Source: an uncultured Clostridium sp.
GTDB taxonomy: Bacteria > Bacillota > Clostridia > TANB77 > CAG-508
Reading direction: 5' to 3'
Length of the DNA: 64,000 bases
Assembly: GCA_947244325.1 (NCBI GenBank)
Contig: CAMXJY010000001.1
Coordinates: 1-64,000 of the forward strand
Shown here: positions 59,569 to 64,000 of the stretch, piece by piece
How positions within the stretch are numbered: the first letter of the stretch is position 1
How the letters are laid out: every line of letters begins with the position of its first letter
Position numbers and translations under genes: made by a program
Notes under the pieces: model-generated
Databases searched by the model: none
The model's input: the letters and a program-made list of their open reading frames with translations, nothing else
What the model was told of the DNA's origin: nothing

Positions 59569-60339
59569 TTATAATCCCATTATGTTATATCCACTATCAG
59601 CATAAATTATTTGTCCTGTGATTGCTCTTGACATATCACTTAATAAAAATGTTACAGCATTACCAACTTCTTCTGTTGTTACATTTCTTCTTAAAGGTGC
59701 TTTTTCTTCAACTACATCTAAAATCGAATTAAAATCTTTTATTCCTTTTGCTGATAATGTTTTTATAGGTCCTGCTGATATAGCATTTACTCTTATTCCA
59801 ATTGGTCCTAAATTATCTGCTAAATATCTTATACTACACTCTAAAGCTGCTTTTGCAACTCCCATTACATTATATCCTGGTAAAACTTTAGTTGAACCAT
59901 AATATGTTAATGCTGTTATACTTGCATTTTCATTTAATACATCTAAATCTCTTGCTATTCTTGCTACTGCAACTAAGCTATATGCACTAACATCATTTGC
60001 ATGGCTAAATCCTTCTTTACTTGTATTTATAAAATCATTTCTTAAATCCTCTGTATTTGCATGTGCAATACTATGTAATATTCCATCTATTTTTCCATAA
60101 TCTTTTTTAATAGTTTTAAATAGATTTTCTAATTCTTCATCTTTTGATGCATCACATGTATATGCTTTAAATCCTTCAAATTCTGATAATAATTCTTCTA
60201 TTTTTTCTCTATTATCTTCTCCCATAAAAGTAAATATTAATTTTGCACCTTGTTCATATGCTGATTTTGCAGCACCATATGCTATACTCCATTTGTTTCT
60301 AATTCCCATAATTAAAATTGTTTTGTCTTTTAAAATCAT
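59569..60339 (-). CDS. fabI: Enoyl-[acyl-carrier-protein] reductase FabI
   Basis: The 256-residue SDR-type protein has the divergent FabI nucleotide loop (MGIRNKWSIAYG), SIAHAN and the catalytic Tyr156-x6-Lys163 (YNVMGVAK), then AGPIKTLSAKGI. It reduces the enoyl-ACP double bond in the last step of each fatty-acid elongation cycle. It lies 76 bp after accA on the same strand. It should be the target of triclosan-type inhibitors. Confidence 0.95.
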   Translation of the reverse strand: MILKDKTILIMGIRNKWSIAYGAAKSAYEQGAKLIFTFMGEDNREKIEELLSEFEGFKAYTCDASKDEELENLFKTIKKDYGKIDGILHSIAHANTEDLRNDFINTSKEGFSHANDVSAYSLVAVARIARDLDVLNENASITALTYYGSTKVLPGYNVMGVAKAALECSIRYLADNLGPIGIRVNAISAGPIKTLSAKGIKDFNSILDVVEEKAPLRRNVTTEEVGNAVTFLLSDMSRAITGQIIYADSGYNIMGL

Positions 60340-60415
60340 TTTTCTTTGCTCCTTTTATAAAATTTTATATTTAATAAATATCTTCTTGATATTATATATT
60401 TAGAATTATTATTAA

Positions 60416-61366
60416 TTATTTATATTCTCCCATATTTCTAAACTTTTCATATCTTTCATCTACTAAAGTATTTATATCTTTCTTTATTAAATTTTCTGTT
60501 TCAGAAATAATGTATTCTTTTAATCCTTTAGCTACCAATTCTTTATCATAGTGTGCTCCTCCAGCAGGTTCTTTTATTATTTTATCTATAACATTTAATT
60601 CTTTTAAATCTTGTGCTGTTAATTTCATTTTTTCTGCTGCTTCTTTTACTCTTGAGCCATCTTTCCAAAGAATGCTTGCATATCCTTCCGGTGATAAAAT
60701 AGAATAAACAGAATTTTCTAGCATAACTACTCTATCTCCAACTCCTAATGCTAAAGCTCCACCACTTGAACCTTCTCCAATTACTATACAAATAATTGGA
60801 ACTTTCAAATTCGCCATTTCCATCATACTTTTTGCAATAGCTTCTCCTTGACCTCTTTCTTCTGCTCCAATTCCAGGATATGCTCCTTTTGTATCTATAA
60901 AAGTAATTATAGGTCTATGAAACTTTTCAGCTTGTTTCATAAATCTTATTCCTTTTCTATAGCTTTCTGGATTTGGCATGCCAAAATTTCTCTCAATATT
61001 TTCTTTGGTGTTTCTACCTTTTTGCTCAGCAACTATTGTAAAATTTTGATTTTCGATTTTTGCAAGTCCACAAACTATTGATTTATCATCTTTAAACTGT
61101 CTATCTCCATGAAGTTCCATAAAATCATCAAATATTATATTAATATAGTCTAGTGCTGTAGGTCTTGATGGATTTCTTGCAATTTCTACTTTATCCCAAG
61201 CTGTTAAATTAGAATATGCTTTCTCTCTTAAACTTAAAAGCTTTTCTTTAGTTTCTTTTATTTCATCAGAAACATCTATTATTCTATCTTTACTTATATT
61301 TTCAAGTTCTTTTACAAAACTTTCTAATTCTTTAATTTCTTCATTTAGATTTGACAATTTAATCAC
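60416..61366 (-). CDS. accA: Acetyl-CoA carboxylase carboxyltransferase subunit alpha
   Basis: The 316-residue protein has the AccA helical start and core motifs [45 protein letters not shown] and [16 protein letters not shown]. With AccD it transfers the carboxyl group from carboxybiotin to acetyl-CoA, making malonyl-CoA. It overlaps accD by 8 nt. Confidence 0.97.
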   Translation of the reverse strand: MIKLSNLNEEIKELESFVKELENISKDRIIDVSDEIKETKEKLLSLREKAYSNLTAWDKVEIARNPSRPTALDYINIIFDDFMELHGDRQFKDDKSIVCGLAKIENQNFTIVAEQKGRNTKENIERNFGMPNPESYRKGIRFMKQAEKFHRPIITFIDTKGAYPGIGAEERGQGEAIAKSMMEMANLKVPIICIVIGEGSSGGALALGVGDRVVMLENSVYSILSPEGYASILWKDGSRVKEAAEKMKLTAQDLKELNVIDKIIKEPAGGAHYDKELVAKGLKEYIISETENLIKKDINTLVDERYEKFRNMGEYK

Positions 61367-62207
61367 CTCCTAAACTATGAAATTTTAATATTTTATAAAT
61401 TGTTTCTTTCATATCTTTTCTTTCAACAATTTTATCTACAAATCCATGCTCTAATAAAAATTCTGATGTTTGAAATCCTTCTGGAAGTTCTTGACCAATA
61501 GTTTGTTTTATAACTCTAGGTCCTGCAAATCCAATCATTGCTTTTGGTTCTGCTAAAATTATATCTCCAAGTGATGCAAAACTTGCTGTTACACCACCAT
61601 AAGTTGGATCAGTTAAAACTGATATATACAAAATTCCTGCATCATTTAATTTGGCTATTGCACTTGATGTTTTTGCCATTTGCATTAACGAAATAATTCC
61701 TTCTTGCATTCTTGCACCACCAGAAACCGAAAATATAATTATTGGTAATTTTAATTCAATTGCTTTTTCTATTGAATATGTTATTTTTTCTCCAACAACA
61801 CTTCCCATACTTCCCATTAAAAAGTTTCCATCCATAACGCAAATAACAACTTCTTCATTATTTATTTTTCCATTTCCACAAACTACAGCTTCATCAATTC
61901 CAGTTTTAGCTCTTAGTCCTTCTATTTTTTCTACATATCCATCTATTTTTAATGGATCCACAGTTTTTATATCAATTTCAAAACTTTTAAAAGTTCCTTC
62001 ATCTACTATTTGTTTTATTCTTCTTCTAGCTGATAACCTAAAATGATTACCACAATTCGGACAAACACTAAAATTCTCATGCAAAGTGTCTTTATACAAT
62101 ATTTCATTACATTTATCACATTTTACCCATTTTCCAACTGGAATATCAACTTTATTTTCTTTATTATCATCAGGATTATTTCTCTTTTTTAATTTATCTA
62201 TTATCAT
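61359..62207 (-). CDS. accD: Acetyl-CoA carboxylase carboxyltransferase subunit beta
   Basis: The 282-residue protein has the N-terminal zinc ribbon (CDKC ... CPNC, about 30-53) and crotonase-like core ([43 protein letters not shown]). It forms the A2B2 carboxyltransferase with AccA. It is 37 bp after accC and overlaps accA, so subunits are made together. Confidence 0.97.
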   Translation of the reverse strand: MIIDKLKKRNNPDDNKENKVDIPVGKWVKCDKCNEILYKDTLHENFSVCPNCGNHFRLSARRRIKQIVDEGTFKSFEIDIKTVDPLKIDGYVEKIEGLRAKTGIDEAVVCGNGKINNEEVVICVMDGNFLMGSMGSVVGEKITYSIEKAIELKLPIIIFSVSGGARMQEGIISLMQMAKTSSAIAKLNDAGILYISVLTDPTYGGVTASFASLGDIILAEPKAMIGFAGPRVIKQTIGQELPEGFQTSEFLLEHGFVDKIVERKDMKETIYKILKFHSLGGD

Positions 62208-62244
62208 GATACTTTCCTTTCTTATTTGCTAAAGATAGTTAATT

Positions 62245-63594
62245 TTATTTAGCATCTTTAAGCATTTTACTAATAAATGATGTATCAAAATTTCCAGCTA
62301 TAAAGTCTTCATCTTCAAGTATTCTATAAAGAAAATCAATATTTGTATCTATTCCATCTATAATACATTCTTCTAATGCTCTTTTCATTTTTGAAATAGC
62401 ATCATATCGATTTTCTGCATGAACAATTATTTTAGCAATCATTGAATCATATGTAGGTGGAATCTTATATCCAGAATAAACTGATGTATCAACTCTTACA
62501 CCATTTCCACCTGGTAAGTTTAATCCTTTAATTTCTCCTGGACAAGGCATAAAGTTTTTATCTGGATTTTCTGCATTAACTCTACATTCAATACTATGTC
62601 CTCTAAAATTTATGTCTTCTTGTTTAAATCTTAATTTTTCCCCTGATGCAATTCTTATCTGTTCTTTAACTATATCAATACCAGTAACCCATTCTGTAAC
62701 TGGATGCTCAACTTGAATTCTAGTATTCATTTCCATAAAATAAAAGTTTTTATCTTTATCTACTAGAAATTCTATTGTTCCTGCATTATAATATTTTGAT
62801 GCCTTTACTGCTTTAATTGCTGCCTCTCCCATCTTTTTTCTTAAGTTATCATCTAAAACTGTTGATGGACTTTCTTCTAAAACTTTTTGATTTCTTCTTT
62901 GTACTGAACAATCTCTTTCTCCTAAATGAACTACATTTCCATGTTCATCTGCTAAAATTTGTATTTCAACATGTCTTGGATTTACAATAAACTTTTCCAT
63001 ATAAATTTCATCATCATTAAAAGAAACTTTTGCTTCTTGTTTTACGATATTATAAGCTGATTCTAAATCTTTCATCTCTTCTACTAATCTGATTCCTTTT
63101 CCGCCACCACCAGCTGAAGCTTTAAGCATAATTGGAAATCCTATTTTTTTTGCAATTTCTTTTGCATCTTCTACATTTTTAATACTTCCTTCAGAACCAG
63201 GTATAACAGGAACTCCTGCTGATTTCATAAGTTCTTTACTATTTGATTTATTTCCCATTAAATCAATAACTTTATATGATGGACCTATAAATTTTAAATT
63301 ACTTTCTTCACACATTTTTGCGAAGTCAGAATTTTCTGACAAAAAGCCAAATCCTGGATGTATACTATCTGCACCAGAAAGGCTTGCAGCTTCTAAAATA
63401 TTTTTTATATTTAAGTAGCTTTTTGCAGAATTCGCAGGTCCTACGCATACTGCTTCATCAGCAAGTTTAGTATGCAGACTATCTTTATCTGCTTCAGAAT
63501 ATATTGCTACAGTTCTTATATTCATTTCTCTACATGCTCTTATTATTCTTACAGCAATCTCTCCACGATTTGCTATTAATACTTTATTTAACAT
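62245..63594 (-). CDS. accC: Acetyl-CoA carboxylase biotin carboxylase subunit
   Basis: The 449-residue ATP-grasp enzyme has NRGEIAVRIIRACRE (9-23), the Gly-rich ASAGGGGKGIR loop, and EMNTRIQVEHPVTE with the catalytic Arg. It carboxylates biotin on the carrier protein AccB; accB is not in the window, so it must lie elsewhere. It is the first gene of accC-accD-accA-fabI-NPD here. AAAGGAGA precedes the ATG. A TTGCAA-16-TATTAT promoter lies upstream, overlapping that of the divergent islet gene. Confidence 0.97.
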   Translation of the reverse strand: MLNKVLIANRGEIAVRIIRACREMNIRTVAIYSEADKDSLHTKLADEAVCVGPANSAKSYLNIKNILEAASLSGADSIHPGFGFLSENSDFAKMCEESNLKFIGPSYKVIDLMGNKSNSKELMKSAGVPVIPGSEGSIKNVEDAKEIAKKIGFPIMLKASAGGGGKGIRLVEEMKDLESAYNIVKQEAKVSFNDDEIYMEKFIVNPRHVEIQILADEHGNVVHLGERDCSVQRRNQKVLEESPSTVLDDNLRKKMGEAAIKAVKASKYYNAGTIEFLVDKDKNFYFMEMNTRIQVEHPVTEWVTGIDIVKEQIRIASGEKLRFKQEDINFRGHSIECRVNAENPDKNFMPCPGEIKGLNLPGGNGVRVDTSVYSGYKIPPTYDSMIAKIIVHAENRYDAISKMKRALEECIIDGIDTNIDFLYRILEDEDFIAGNFDTSFISKMLKDAK

Positions 63595-63611
63595 CTTAAG
63601 GTCTCCTTTTA

Positions 63612-63640
63612 TTTACAATTTACATAATATATGGTATAAT
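63612..63640 (+). promoter_or_regulatory. Sigma-A promoter of the right-edge gene
   Basis: TTTACA (63612-63617), 17 bp, TATAAT (63635-63640) on the plus strand. It overlaps the minus-strand promoter of accC. Confidence 0.75.
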
Positions 63641-63674
63641 TAAAGTTGCAAAAAAATATGAAAGGTGTGGTTCT

Positions 63675-64000
63675 ATGAAAAATTTCTATAACTACATACG
63701 GCACTTACAGTTAATTAACTGGCATATCTGTCGGTATTCACTGAAAGCGCTGCATTGTAGCTTTAACGGGGATTTATTTCTTCCAAGTGCAATGCATCAC
63801 ACGGAAGAATATTATTTTAAAAAGTCAGCTGAAAATGGCACTCTCATGTCAAACGAATTTTCTGAAGATGATATGGGAGCCTATGAATACGATTGTTGTG
63901 TGATATATCTTAAAAATCTCAGAACAACTTTATTCAAAAAAGGCTTTTTAAATAGCAACTATCAACTTGAGTTTTCAGAAGCAAAAAATAATTTAACATC
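63675..64000 (+). CDS. Hypothetical protein in GC-richer DNA (5' part only)
   Basis: An open frame starts at ATG 63675 (AAAGGTGTGG upstream) and runs off the window after 108 codons. It begins MKNFYNYIRHLQLINWHICR. No signal peptide, no recognised domain; several Cys and aromatic residues. Codon choice (CGG, GCG, CTG, GGC) is unlike accC beside it and resembles the islet genes at 36745, 37688 and 46208, so it is probably acquired DNA. Confidence 0.65.
   Translation, partial: MKNFYNYIRHLQLINWHICRYSLKALHCSFNGDLFLPSAMHHTEEYYFKKSAENGTLMSNEFSEDDMGAYEYDCCVIYLKNLRTTLFKKGFLNSNYQLEFSEAKNNLT

Overview
The window is a 64-kb piece of a very AT-rich, low-GC Gram-positive chromosome. It most likely comes from a spore-forming member of the Clostridia, perhaps an uncultured gut lineage. 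This rests on the strong A/T bias, AGGAGG-type ribosome binding sites, sigma-A promoters, an LPxTG-anchored peptidase, LCP and D-Ala-D-Ala carboxypeptidase genes, BceRS-type sensor systems, a zinc-type L31, and a 25-codon spoVM gene near rpmB. Most genes lie on the minus strand. No rRNA, tRNA or CRISPR array was seen.

Layout. 0.1-1.2 kb: RhuM-Fic protein. 1.5-9.4 kb: redox/electrophile-response cluster (flavodoxins, aldo/keto reductase, flavin reductase, CMD-cupin, SDR, MerR regulators) with two MerR-type promoters sharing one operator, then an alpha/beta hydrolase and a TfoX-like protein. 9.5-11.8 kb: MATE exporter and cytidylate kinase-like gene behind a structured leader that fits a guanidine-IV riboswitch. 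11.8-17.8 kb: GntR-ABC operon, phosphoesterase, cardiolipin synthase, leucine-rich-repeat protein. 17.9-22.3 kb: two-component/ABC transporter operon directly downstream of a type III toxin-antitoxin locus (RNA repeats plus ToxN/AbiQ-like toxin). 22.3-29.5 kb: three unknown proteins, a BceRS-like pair, a heterodimeric ABC exporter. 29.6-36.5 kb: phosphoesterase, LCP protein, CobW GTPase, SprT-like, GIY-YIG and HD proteins. 36.6-38.3 kb: foreign-looking, more GC-rich islet. 38.4-53.9 kb: RluA synthase, clpX, clpP, papain-like surface peptidase, tig, another foreign islet, pfkA, DacF-like carboxypeptidase, rpmE, a PstS-like pair, rpmB. 54-59 kb: spoVM, a frameshifted small membrane gene, CmpB-like membrane protein, AlkD-like protein, patatin. 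58.3-63.6 kb: fatty-acid operon accC-accD-accA-fabI plus an NPD-family oxidoreductase. The right edge holds the start of a further foreign-looking gene.

The most distinctive feature beyond the genes is a family of modular, hairpin-rich intergenic repeats (about 60-180 bp, at least eleven copies or fragments, plus a second family of two). Their outer pairing sequences are conserved while inner hairpins are swapped between copies, and one copy joins modules of both families. Some copies sit inside operons. The best defined previously undescribed locus is the type III toxin-antitoxin: consensus promoter, three 33-37-nt RNA repeats, intrinsic terminator, toxin gene.
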